From Amylibacter sp. (GTDB lineage Bacteria; Pseudomonadota; Alphaproteobacteria; Rhodobacterales; Rhodobacteraceae): DNA of 64,000 bases. The first letter of the stretch is position 1, and the number at the start of each line of letters is the position of its first letter. The stretch is taken from NCBI GenBank assembly GCA_021775355.1, contig JAJFHZ010000029.1:99814-163813 (forward strand), written 5' to 3'. The notes beneath the pieces were generated by a model. It saw only the letters and a list, made by a program, of their open reading frames with translations, had not been told where the DNA came from and ran no database searches. Both the position numbers and the translations under genes were made by a program. Shown piece by piece: positions 55,462 through 63,872 of this stretch.

Positions 55462-56496
55462 ATGAAGTTTCTAGTAACCGGTGGTTCAGGCTTTTTGGGG
55501 ATCAATCTGATCCGCTATTTATTAGCAGGTGGGCATAAGGTTTGCAGCTATGACATCGAACCCTTTGACTATCCTGAAGCCGACCGCATTGATGCCATAT
55601 TGGGTGATATTCGCGACCAAAGCCTGCATGAGCGCGCCTTTGACGGCGTCGATGTAGTGGTGCATTGCGCAGCTGCCCTGCCGCTATGCTCGGACGAAGA
55701 GATTTTCTCGACCGATGTCGGGGGAACCAAGTTGCTTCTGGAAACCGCTGATGCGAAGGGTACTGCGCGATTTATCCATATTTCTTCTACTGCCGTTTAT
55801 GGTGTGCCCGACCATCATCCGTTGTTTGAATACGACCCGATGGTGGGTGTCGGCCCTTACGGCATGGCCAAGATTGAAGCCGAACACGCCTGCGCGACCT
55901 TTCGCAAGCATGGCATGTGCCTTCCGGTTTTGCGGCCGAAAAGCTTTGTTGGTCCTGAACGCTTGGGTGCGTTCGAACTGCTGTATGATTTTGCCTATGA
56001 CGGCCACGGCTTTCCGGTGCTTGGTAGTGGTAACAACCAGTATCAATTGCTTGATGTTGAAGATCTGTGCGAAGCGATTGAGCTGTGCGCGACTGGTGAT
56101 GCCGACGTTGTGAACGACGTATTCAATGTGGGAGCCGAACATTTTGGGACATTACGCCAGAGCTTTCAGGCAGTGCTGGATCGGGCGGGGTACGGCAAAC
56201 GTATTCTGGGCGTTCCTGCCACCCCCGCAATCTGGATTCTGCGTTTTCTCGAAGCGCTGCACCTGTCGCCGCTGTATAAGTGGATTTATGAAACTGCGGG
56301 CGAGGACAGCTTCGTGTCGATAGACAAGATCACTGAAAAGCTGGGGTATGCCCCGAAATATTCGAATGAAGACGCATTGCTGCGCAATTATGAGTGGTAC
56401 GTGGCCAATCATGAGCGAGTATCGCATCAGACAGGCGTCAGCCACCGCGTGCCATGGAAAAAGGGAGCGTTGAAACTTGTTCGCCTATTTGTCTAG
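55462..56496 (+). CDS. NAD-dependent epimerase/dehydratase (extended SDR)
   Basis: 344 residues from the ATG at 55462, chosen because GGAGG lies 4 nt upstream. Rossmann motif GGSGFLG (7-13), catalytic Ser in HISSTAVYG, and YGMAK (133-137). Probably acts on a nucleotide sugar or lipid-linked sugar; the substrate is unknown. GC-rich compared with the core of the window. The next gene begins 20 nt before its stop, so translation is coupled. Confidence 0.9.
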   Translation: MKFLVTGGSGFLGINLIRYLLAGGHKVCSYDIEPFDYPEADRIDAILGDIRDQSLHERAFDGVDVVVHCAAALPLCSDEEIFSTDVGGTKLLLETADAKGTARFIHISSTAVYGVPDHHPLFEYDPMVGVGPYGMAKIEAEHACATFRKHGMCLPVLRPKSFVGPERLGAFELLYDFAYDGHGFPVLGSGNNQYQLLDVEDLCEAIELCATGDADVVNDVFNVGAEHFGTLRQSFQAVLDRAGYGKRILGVPATPAIWILRFLEALHLSPLYKWIYETAGEDSFVSIDKITEKLGYAPKYSNEDALLRNYEWYVANHERVSHQTGVSHRVPWKKGALKLVRLFV

Positions 56497-58234
56497 ATAT
56501 GTTTGGGGGCTTGTTTTAGCCCTGACCACCTCTGCCGCGTTGGCACAGAGCCAGGCCGAGTTAGAGGCGCAAATGGCAGCCTATGATGCCGTGCGTCCGA
56601 AATCGGTGATCGCGCTGCAACCGTTCCGGCACGAGGTTTCCGGCCTGTTGTTTGACGGTGAACACGCAGTGCGTCTGATCTCGCTTAACTCCGAGGTGAA
56701 CACATGGTTTCTGGTGCAACTCACCACTGCGAATGGCAAAAAGTTGCTGGAAAGTTTTCATGTGGAAAATCCGGACCCGGCTGGGCAGACGATTAGCCTG
56801 GACATAACGAAACGCCCCGCACTTGTGTTGGGCGGCGCAGGTGGCGGTACCATGCGTTGTGCGCCATGGCTTGGGGCAAAGAGCGAACTTTTGGCGGCGC
56901 GGGCGACCGGCCTGCCGTTCGCGCCTATCTGCCAGAACCGCTTATTTCTGCGCAATCAAGTCACTGGGTCGCGGTCCAATCTTGAGGCCACCGCGGAATT
57001 TCTGCGCGATAATGTCTGGGGTGGCGAGAAATTGGTAAACTTTGCCAAAGGTGCGTTCTTCAAAGACAGCGAAATGGAAACCAGCGAAGCACTTGCAAGC
57101 ACCGGGCAGGGGCGTCTGGATATAGGGCCCGGGGCGGCCGCGATGGACGAGGCGGTCGCAGACCGTCCGGTCATCTCGACCCACAACGCGTTGGGGATGC
57201 AGGGTGCCAAATCCGGTCGTATGACGATGGGGTTGTGGTATCCGATCATGGGGCTGGAAGGTGTTTTCACCAGCACGATCCAGCCGCGCTCGATTGCCGA
57301 TGCGGTGCTGAACGGCCCCGGCGTGACCAATCGGCTGGATTCTGTCGAGGGCCGCGCCAATGCACATTTCGTTGCCTTTGATCTCGGGCGGTTCGAAATC
57401 GCCTATGCGGTAGGTACCGATCATCCAAGGTTAGGGTGGTCACCGCGCCCGCCCCATTCGGTGCGCCCTTCGGGAATGCCGGGGCCGGACGGGGTGAAAA
57501 ATGCCAACCCGTTGGTTCGACTGGGTATGATCCCACCTTCAGTCGCGGATCGCACGATCGGGGTTTTCACAGGGGGGTTTAAACGGAGCCATGCGGCGTT
57601 CAAGTGGGGCGACTACATCAGACTTAATTATGGCACTCATTACGGGTTTATCGAAAACGGCGTTATCCTGTCCAAGCTACAACCGCACCTGTCGACGCTT
57701 TATGTGCTAACCGACGGCACCATCGGCATGAAAACTTGGGAAGAGACGGACAATACCATGTTGTCTCGTATTCGGTTTGCCCGTCAGAACGGGGTGCCAA
57801 TCCTGGAACGTGATCCAAAAACCGGTCAGGGTGTTCCCGGCCCGCTGGTCACCAGATGGGGTCCCGGTAATTGGTCTGGCTCGGCCGACGCCAAGCTGCG
57901 CACCCTGCGTGCGGGTGCGTGCATGCGCACCAGTGGTGACAAGCGGTTCCTGATCTATGGTTATTTTTCAACCGGAACGCCATCCGCCATGGCGCGTACT
58001 TTTCAGGCTTATGATTGCGAATACGCGATGCTTTTGGATATGAACGCGCTTGAGCACACGCATTTGGCGCTTTTCGTGCGCAGTGAAGATGGCACAGTGA
58101 ATGTTGAGCACCTTATGCCCGGCATGGCGTTGATCGAAAAACGCGGTGCGAATGGAACAATAATTCCACGTTTTCTAGGCTTTGCCGATAATCGCGACCT
58201 ATTTTACCTGATCCTGAGGGAGGACGCACAATGA
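56477..58234 (+). CDS. Secreted protein, weakly phosphodiester-glycosidase-like
   Basis: 585 residues with a clear signal peptide (cleavage after ALA near residue 24). The first codon is TTG, supported by AAGGGAG upstream and by the signal sequence that follows at once. The C-terminal half (RFLIYGYFSTGTPSAMARTF; CEYAMLLDMNALEHTHLALF) resembles the end of NAGPA-type phosphodiester glycosidase domains, a weak similarity. Overlaps the epimerase by 20 nt and the next gene by 4 nt, so the three are made together. Confidence 0.75.
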   Translation: MFAYLSRYVWGLVLALTTSAALAQSQAELEAQMAAYDAVRPKSVIALQPFRHEVSGLLFDGEHAVRLISLNSEVNTWFLVQLTTANGKKLLESFHVENPDPAGQTISLDITKRPALVLGGAGGGTMRCAPWLGAKSELLAARATGLPFAPICQNRLFLRNQVTGSRSNLEATAEFLRDNVWGGEKLVNFAKGAFFKDSEMETSEALASTGQGRLDIGPGAAAMDEAVADRPVISTHNALGMQGAKSGRMTMGLWYPIMGLEGVFTSTIQPRSIADAVLNGPGVTNRLDSVEGRANAHFVAFDLGRFEIAYAVGTDHPRLGWSPRPPHSVRPSGMPGPDGVKNANPLVRLGMIPPSVADRTIGVFTGGFKRSHAAFKWGDYIRLNYGTHYGFIENGVILSKLQPHLSTLYVLTDGTIGMKTWEETDNTMLSRIRFARQNGVPILERDPKTGQGVPGPLVTRWGPGNWSGSADAKLRTLRAGACMRTSGDKRFLIYGYFSTGTPSAMARTFQAYDCEYAMLLDMNALEHTHLALFVRSEDGTVNVEHLMPGMALIEKRGANGTIIPRFLGFADNRDLFYLILREDAQ

Positions 58235-59199
58235 TCCGTTTCATCCTTGCCATTTTGCTGTTGCTGGCCAGTCCGGTCACGGCAGAGACACTGGCCGAGC
58301 AAAATGAACGGTTGTTTCAGCAAATCCGGCAGGTGCACAAGCCCGGCACTGCGCAAATGCAACGGTTGCGGAAAATATTCGCGGGGTCGGGTGTTCTGGG
58401 GCAAGGTAATCCGGCAATTGCCCGCCACCCGATGACATCCGACGAATGTGCCGCCCGAATTTCTGGTGGCCCGCGTAGTTATGATAATAGCCGGAATGCG
58501 CGTATTTGTGGTGATAAGTATATGGCACCGCTCTATGATCCGACGACCGAACGTCCGCAAGATGCGACCGTCTGTATTGATCAATTCGAGTTCCCCAATA
58601 TACCGTGCACCTATCCGGTGGTCTGGGTGAAGGCCCGCGAAGCGGCGCAGATTTGCGCCACTATGGGCAAGCGCATGTGCGACGCACATGAATGGGAGGG
58701 CGCCTGTGCCGGGTCGCTGCAGCCGCCCGATTATCGCTTTGATCTTGGATCAGTTTCGGCGATGCGCAACTGGCATAACAGCAAATACGGCCCCAGCCGC
58801 AACTGGGCGTACGGTTCGGCCTATCGGGATGGTGTCTGCGCTACGGCCAGCTCGAAAAGCGCGGGATGCGGCGGCGGGGGCTTCAACTCTTGTGGTTCGA
58901 ACACCTATCCGACCGGCGCGTTTCCCGGTTGTGTCAGTGCGCTTGGCGTCTATGACCAGCACGGCAATGCGGCCGAGCATATGAACCTGCCGAGAAAAGC
59001 TGACCAGATGGCATCAACCGGCAGCACTTCGCTGGGTGTCACCGAGATGAAGGGCAGCTGGTTCATCTTCGACCGCTATTATGCCCATCCGGACTGGTGC
59101 CGTTGGCGGGCACCCTATTGGCACGGCAGTCGGGTGATGAGCACGGGTAGCCATGCGAACTATCATTTGGGATTCCGCTGCTGCAAAACGGTCAATTAA
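58231..59199 (+). CDS. Secreted formylglycine-generating-enzyme (SUMF1)-like protein
   Basis: 322 residues with a signal peptide (cleavage near 19). The SUMF1/FGE fold is suggested by YPVVWVKAREAAQICATMG-like (about 130), GKRMCDAHEWEGAC, VYDQHGNAAEH (about 249), and LGFRCC at the end. About 17 cysteines, many apparently paired, fit an oxidising compartment. May be a non-enzymatic binding domain. Starts inside the stop of the previous gene (ATGA). Confidence 0.82.
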   Translation: MIRFILAILLLLASPVTAETLAEQNERLFQQIRQVHKPGTAQMQRLRKIFAGSGVLGQGNPAIARHPMTSDECAARISGGPRSYDNSRNARICGDKYMAPLYDPTTERPQDATVCIDQFEFPNIPCTYPVVWVKAREAAQICATMGKRMCDAHEWEGACAGSLQPPDYRFDLGSVSAMRNWHNSKYGPSRNWAYGSAYRDGVCATASSKSAGCGGGGFNSCGSNTYPTGAFPGCVSALGVYDQHGNAAEHMNLPRKADQMASTGSTSLGVTEMKGSWFIFDRYYAHPDWCRWRAPYWHGSRVMSTGSHANYHLGFRCCKTVN

Positions 59200-59261
59200 T
59201 AAGACCGCCCTAGTCCAACACATGCGGCCCTGTCTGTTAGATACGTGGGGAAGGGGCTGGC

Positions 59262-60140
59262 TTAGTGCAGAGAAGTTTGCAATCGAGCCACATCCATCGG
59301 CCCTTCGCTAGACACTAGAACAGCCAGTTGTGGATCACTGATGATCTGCGACAGGGGTTGCAGCTTACCGTTCACAAAAGCGGTCTGGCTTACCAAGCGA
59401 ACGCCGTGGCTATAATCTGCATATTGTGCGCCGTGTACTGTGCTTAGTGGCTGGATCGGGCGCCCATTCGTACGGTGCCAACCATAAATTGCGACTTTTC
59501 CACGTTTGGATGTCAGGCGGGTGCTCAGCACCACATCTTTCTTTTGCCCTGCAGTTAATGCCTCGGGTAAAAGTGATACGAGGGCACGCATGCTATTTAC
59601 CTTGACGTTGTGGCGCAGAAGATAGTCGGTGGTGGTCATTTGGTTTGTCGGTTCCATTGGACTTGGAGCAAGCCGGACAGCGGCCTGCGCATAGATTGCA
59701 TCCACCATGCGCGTTGTGGGCAGGAAGAACCCGAACTGATCAGCAATACGTGCAGCGGCAGGCAGGCCCAGCGGGATGCGCACGTAGTTCGTGTCACTGC
59801 CCACGGCCAGATAATCCGGCGTCACACAAATAGTCACCTCGACCTTCTGGCCGCCCGACAAGGTACCATTAATCGACACGGGGGTCAGGCGGCGCAGGTG
59901 GGTGGGCAGGTTCCCTGCTAGAAGTTCTTTGGTTACTGCGGCATCCCGGCTGGCGCCGCCCTGCCTCATTAGACGTTTCATCACATTGCCGCCAGTGTCG
60001 GCGCGGGCAGACCGCGCTGGAATCAAACTGCTGAGCGTATCGCCGCATGTAACGGCGGCATGGGCAAAGGAGGAAGAAAAAGGCAGAAGCATCAACTGGG
60101 TGGCAAATGCTGCGCGTCCGAACATTGCAAGTCTGATCAT
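59262..60140 (-). CDS. Secreted protein of unknown function
   Basis: 292 residues with a signal peptide (cleavage near 28, AHA). The core has conserved-looking segments (DYLAVGSDTNYVRIPLGLPAAARIAD; FFLPTTRMVDAIYAQA; KVAIYGWHRTNGRPIQPLS; HGAQYADYSHGVRLV) that I recall from uncharacterised bacterial proteins. Trp/His/Tyr/Ser motifs suggest an enzyme, but I cannot name it. Converges on the FGE-like gene; monocistronic. Confidence 0.78.
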   Translation of the reverse strand: MIRLAMFGRAAFATQLMLLPFSSSFAHAAVTCGDTLSSLIPARSARADTGGNVMKRLMRQGGASRDAAVTKELLAGNLPTHLRRLTPVSINGTLSGGQKVEVTICVTPDYLAVGSDTNYVRIPLGLPAAARIADQFGFFLPTTRMVDAIYAQAAVRLAPSPMEPTNQMTTTDYLLRHNVKVNSMRALVSLLPEALTAGQKKDVVLSTRLTSKRGKVAIYGWHRTNGRPIQPLSTVHGAQYADYSHGVRLVSQTAFVNGKLQPLSQIISDPQLAVLVSSEGPMDVARLQTSLH

Positions 60141-60637
60141 ATTCTCTCTGTCCCGTTGGTTGCTTTGTAGGGTTTTGGCATTTCTACCGAAACAAAGTCA
60201 ACAAAAGGTAAATGCATTGGTGTGGGCGCGCGAAATTCCGCCAGAAAGGCTGTAAGGTTATACACCTTCCATGGCCACAACGCAGGCAGCGCCCATCGTC
60301 AAACATTTAGCGATATAGAGCCCATTTAATAGATCGCGTTATTTGGTCAGCTTGTCCTAGCGGATATAAGCTAGATAAGGAAAATCGTTAAAAATACACT
60401 TATTTACGCTTCCATTATTGTAGCATTGCTTGTTCAAATCGGCAGGCCACACCAATGCAACCGATTTCACAACAGGCCGTACCGCAGGAGCAGAGGAAGC
60501 ATTCTATGCAATCTTAGAAAGTATCGATACAGTAGTCTGAAATATCGGCAAATCTGAGGCGGTCCATCGAAATCAAGTCAAACCGGTTTGCCTGCAATCA
60601 TATGCAACTAGGGTGCTATTCTGGTATAATTTCTCTT
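60141..60637. other. Intergenic region with promoters of two divergent genes
   Basis: About 500 nt between the divergent secreted-protein and UbiA-fusion genes, less GC-rich than the flanking genes. A plus-strand frame near 60459-60540 (TDFTTGRTAGAEEAFYAILE) ends in TGA and may be a gene remnant. No RNA gene seen. Confidence 0.5.
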
Positions 60638-62077
60638 ATGACTTTACAAAATGACGAGACCTTAGAAAATTCGCCAAATGTTCCACTAGTGTTGGACATA
60701 GACGGAACCCTACTGCGCACGGATCTATTGTACGAGACCTTCTGGTCAGCTCTGGGGCATGATTTCTTTGCGACGTTGTTGGTGCTGTTTACGTGCTGGA
60801 TGTCTCCGCCGCGGCTGAAACGGCGGTTACGTAATATTGCTGATCCGAATATTGATCTTTTGCCGTTTCGAGCATCCATCCTTGATCTTGCACGCAAAGC
60901 CATAGCAACGGGACGTCCTGTTCATCTGGCTTCGGGGGCGGATCAAGGGCTTGTGGACGCAGTTGCCCGCCGGTTCGACCTACCGGGAGATCATTTCGGA
61001 TCAGCAAGTGAGCGCAACCTGACCAATAAGACCAAGGCGGATTTTTTGACCGACAAGTTTGGCGAACGGGGCTATGATTATGCTGGGAATTCCTGGGCCG
61101 ATCAGAACTCTTGGCAAAATGCGCGGCAGGTAATCGCGGTTTCGCCAGGCGCGCGATTGTCGGCCTGGCTGGGCAAGCTCGACAAACCTCTCAATATCCT
61201 GAAAGAAGAGTGGAACCCCGGCGTTCTTCTGAAAGAACTCCGGCCGCATCAATGGGTCAAGAACTTACTTCTATTCTTGCCGCTTGTGACCGTGCAAGAC
61301 GTTCAGATCGTCACGACAATTCATGTGTTGATCGCGGTTGTCGCATTCAGTCTTGGGGCATCGACGATCTATATCGTAAACGATCTTCTGGATCTTGAAG
61401 CAGACAGGCATCACCCTGAAAAGAAAAACCGCCCGATTGCATCTGGCGCCTTGCCAATCCGTATAGCGATGGCAGCAAGTGTGCTGCTCGGATTCGCAGC
61501 ATTTGGGGTGGCATATATGGTCAGCCCGGGCACCGCTGCAATGATATTGATCTACATGACCAGTAGCCTTGTCTATTCACTGTGGCTAAAAAAACTGCGC
61601 TGGATAGATGTCATTACCCTAGCGTGCCTATTTCTTTTGCGTATTCTGACCGGTTCCGTTGCGTCACAGATCAGTGTGCCCGAATGGTTGCTGGCCTTTG
61701 TTTTCTCAGTTTTCTTCACGCTGGCATGCGTCAAGCGAATGACCGGTCTGGTGCGCATCATCGGGGATGGCCGCTTGCCGGGGCGTGGGTATTCGCAAAG
61801 TGATTTAAAATATCTGGTAAAAGCATCTTATGTTGGCATTTCTCTGACAGTACTCTTTTTTGTCGGATACACATCCAGTACTGCGGCGGCTGCCTTGTTT
61901 TCGTCGCCAAAAATTCTGATCCTCGCAGTTTTCCCGATCACATTATGGCTCATACGCATTGTCCGGCTCAGCGTACAAGGAAGGGAAGACTATGACCCCA
62001 TCGTATTCGTGTCACGGGATAAAATCGGTTTGACCTTTGCCGCAACTGGTGTGGCGATCGCTTTGCTAGCTATCTAG
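60638..62077 (+). CDS. HAD phosphatase-UbiA prenyltransferase fusion
   Basis: 479 residues from the ATG at 60638; an ATG 12 codons upstream is possible. An N-terminal HAD hydrolase (DIDGT at 20-24) is joined to a UbiA domain of about eight helices with the NDLLDLEAD motif starting at Asn248 and KKNRPIASG after it. Such fusions resemble decaprenyl-phosphate 5-phosphoribosyltransferase. They probably transfer phosphoribose to polyprenyl phosphate and dephosphorylate it, giving a lipid-linked pentose donor. DprE1/E2 partners are not in the window. Confidence 0.88.
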   Translation: MTLQNDETLENSPNVPLVLDIDGTLLRTDLLYETFWSALGHDFFATLLVLFTCWMSPPRLKRRLRNIADPNIDLLPFRASILDLARKAIATGRPVHLASGADQGLVDAVARRFDLPGDHFGSASERNLTNKTKADFLTDKFGERGYDYAGNSWADQNSWQNARQVIAVSPGARLSAWLGKLDKPLNILKEEWNPGVLLKELRPHQWVKNLLLFLPLVTVQDVQIVTTIHVLIAVVAFSLGASTIYIVNDLLDLEADRHHPEKKNRPIASGALPIRIAMAASVLLGFAAFGVAYMVSPGTAAMILIYMTSSLVYSLWLKKLRWIDVITLACLFLLRILTGSVASQISVPEWLLAFVFSVFFTLACVKRMTGLVRIIGDGRLPGRGYSQSDLKYLVKASYVGISLTVLFFVGYTSSTAAAALFSSPKILILAVFPITLWLIRIVRLSVQGREDYDPIVFVSRDKIGLTFAATGVAIALLAI

Positions 62078-62086
62078 GTCCTGACC

Positions 62087-62521
62087 CTAGACCCGAAATA
62101 CATACCGGCGATCCAGCTTGTATTTAATGACATAACCGATGGTCAGGCCAAGAATAGCACCGGTTTCGCGCATGGATTGAGTATGCCAGAGCACCCAGAA
62201 TAAGGCTTCCGCCCCCCAGAAAATCAGGGTCGTTCCGATGCCGGTCAGCGTATAAAGCGTGAATTTTCTAGATTCGGCAGCAAGAGGCCGCACCGCATCA
62301 AAGAATATCCACTTTTTGTCCAGAATGTATTTCAAAACAAGGCCAACCCCGGTTCCGACGACAAGAGCCAGAAGAAATCTGATTTCTTGTTCAATGGTCG
62401 CAAAGATCAATCGCTGCGCCGCAAGATTTGCAACTGTCGCGATTGCGGCAAAAGTTGTGTAACGGATAACAAGATCGATATTTCCCAACTTGTGTCGCGA
62501 GCGCGTTCCAGTAGGTAACAT
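62087..62521 (-). CDS. GtrA-family membrane protein
   Basis: 144 residues with four membrane helices and the GtrA layout (VIRYTTFAAIATVANL; LKYILDKKWIF; YVIKYKLDRRYVF at the end). GtrA proteins are thought to flip or channel polyprenyl-linked sugars across the inner membrane. Converges on the UbiA fusion, whose lipid-linked product it may handle. Confidence 0.9.
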   Translation of the reverse strand: MLPTGTRSRHKLGNIDLVIRYTTFAAIATVANLAAQRLIFATIEQEIRFLLALVVGTGVGLVLKYILDKKWIFFDAVRPLAAESRKFTLYTLTGIGTTLIFWGAEALFWVLWHTQSMRETGAILGLTIGYVIKYKLDRRYVFRV

Positions 62522-62769
62522 TAATCTATATCTAACCTCTTCCTTTTATTGGACCATACTTCAAGCTGGTTTCCATTCTATAGTGTCAGCCGGTAGACGT
62601 GACCCGCAAACGGCAGGCTGGTAATTTCCCCCTTCATGGTTTCGCATCACCATGACAAACAATCGCCTAGTTTGGTAGAAAATGCCAGACACTGCCTTAA
62701 CTGCAAGATTTCTATGCAATCGTTAGGCACTGTCATGCAAAACCGGCTTGAGCCGGGCAGAGGGCATTG
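62522..62769. other. Non-coding region between gtrA-like gene and IS remnant
   Basis: No gene seen. GGCACTGTCATGCAAAACCGG at 62726-62746 could be the decayed terminus of the neighbouring insertion sequence. Confidence 0.4.
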
Positions 62770-63050
62770 TCAGAGAAAGCCCAGTTGAAACGGCAGGGTG
62801 ACGAAGGTATGTACCATGGCGAGGAAATTCCTGCTGAGTTTTCAAATCAGGTTGCCAATCTTCGTATGCCCTTCATTTTGCAGAAGAACCGCTTGACGAT
62901 ATTACGTATGGCATAGAGATTGGTGTCGTGGTGGATCGGGTTTCTCGCATTTGATTTAGATGGAATGACCGCAAGAGCCCTTCATCAGCGATGCGCCTGC
63001 GAATATCTGCGCTGGCGTAAGCTTTGTCAGACACTCCTATTGCTTTCACG
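62770..63050 (-). pseudogene. IS5-family transposase, C-terminal remnant (frameshifted)
   Basis: Reading minus-strand frames in turn gives SDKAYASADIRRRIADEGLL, then after a 1-nt shift VIPSKSNARNPIHHDTNLY and IRNIVKRFFCKMKGIRRLAT, a stop where Arg is expected, and after another shift NFLAMVHTFVTLPF. These are the conserved C-terminal DDE-region segments of IS5-type transposases. At least two frameshifts and one nonsense change show it is dead. Confidence 0.85.
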
Positions 63051-63114
63051 GTACCCACGGTACTTGCTTTGGAGTAACAATCAGACATATCGTTGCGACA
63101 TGGATTCAAACAAC

Positions 63115-63500
63115 ACACCGTACGATTCAAACTTTCTTGAATTACTCGCGCAGATCGTCGACCGCGCAAGGTTCGACAATGGCGTGTTGACCCAAGTCTC
63201 GTGCTCAGATTTGTCTTTGGGTCTGACGACGGACATGCTTGTAGATCGTAAAGTCATCTTGGAAACTGAATTGGCAGGACTGGATGCTGATCAACCGATA
63301 TGCCTTCATTCTGGGCTTGCGGAGACTTACCGCGAACAGGTCGCAAATCTGACCGATGCTTTGAACGATGAGTCCTGCAAGATGGAAGCGGCTAATCACA
63401 TTCGAATCCTTCTCAGCGAGATACGTCTTGTTCCTGTGGACGGCATTCTATCAATTGATCTTACTGGTATCATGGCGCTCCCCCAAACGACGAATGCCCG
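63115..63500 (+). pseudogene. Serine site-specific recombinase, C-terminal remnant
   Basis: A plus-strand frame contains DRKVILETELAGLDADQP, LHSGLAETYREQVANL and ALNDESCKMEAANHIRILLS followed by VPVDGILSIDLTG. This matches the conserved C-terminal end of large serine recombinases (LHPNLAELYRxKV...ALxGLI...EL). No catalytic N-terminal domain is present. It ends about 30 nt before the tRNA-fMet gene and may be what remains of the island's integrase. Confidence 0.75.
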
Positions 63501-63532
63501 CGGCAATTTTGCTACGGGCAGTTCGTTAACGT

Positions 63533-63609
63533 TGGTTGCGGGGGTAGGATTTGAACCTACGACCTTCAGGTTATGAGCCTGATGAGCTACCGGGCTGCTC
63601 TACCCCGCG
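63533..63609 (-). tRNA. Initiator tRNA-Met (CAT)
   Basis: 77 nt with an encoded CCA end, anticodon CAT in the loop CTCATAA, T-loop GGTTCAAATCC, and the C1-A72 mismatch that marks initiator tRNA. It follows 5S rRNA, the usual alphaproteobacterial rrn order. Its 3' end is repeated at 54513. Confidence 0.97.
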
Positions 63610-63679
63610 CCAAAATACATCCCAAAAGTCTATGATATTGGGACAATACAATCGTCAGAGAGCGTACAGTTCTTACTAG

Positions 63680-63795
63680 GTTTGGCGATGACTTACTCTC
63701 CCACGCCTTAAGACGCAGTACCATCAGCGCAACCGTGCTTAACGGCCGAGTTCGGGATGGGATCGGGTGTTTCACTGGTGCTGTGATCACCAAAC
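63680..63795 (-). rRNA. rrf: 5S ribosomal RNA
   Basis: About 116 nt with the conserved core CCCGATCCCATCCCGAACTC and pairing ends GTTTGGTGAT...ATCGCCAAAC on the minus strand. Ends are estimated from the terminal stem. Lies between 23S rRNA and tRNA-fMet. Confidence 0.95.
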
Positions 63796-63872
63796 CGAGA
63801 AAGAACTGTATAACACGAGATTGTCTAACCATTTGACTTTTGTCCGTTCTAGCTAATCTAGCTATTACTGGA

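Noticed and set aside
60459..60540. Short frame TDFTTGRTAGAEEAFYAILE... before the UbiA fusion
   Set aside because: It lacks a start and ribosome site and is too short to assign; noted as a possible remnant only.
62873..63169. 98-codon minus-strand ORF
   Set aside because: It is only one frame of the frameshifted IS5 transposase remnant, not a gene.
63577..63832. ORFs over the tRNA and 5S rRNA region
   Set aside because: They overlap clear RNA genes and have no protein features.
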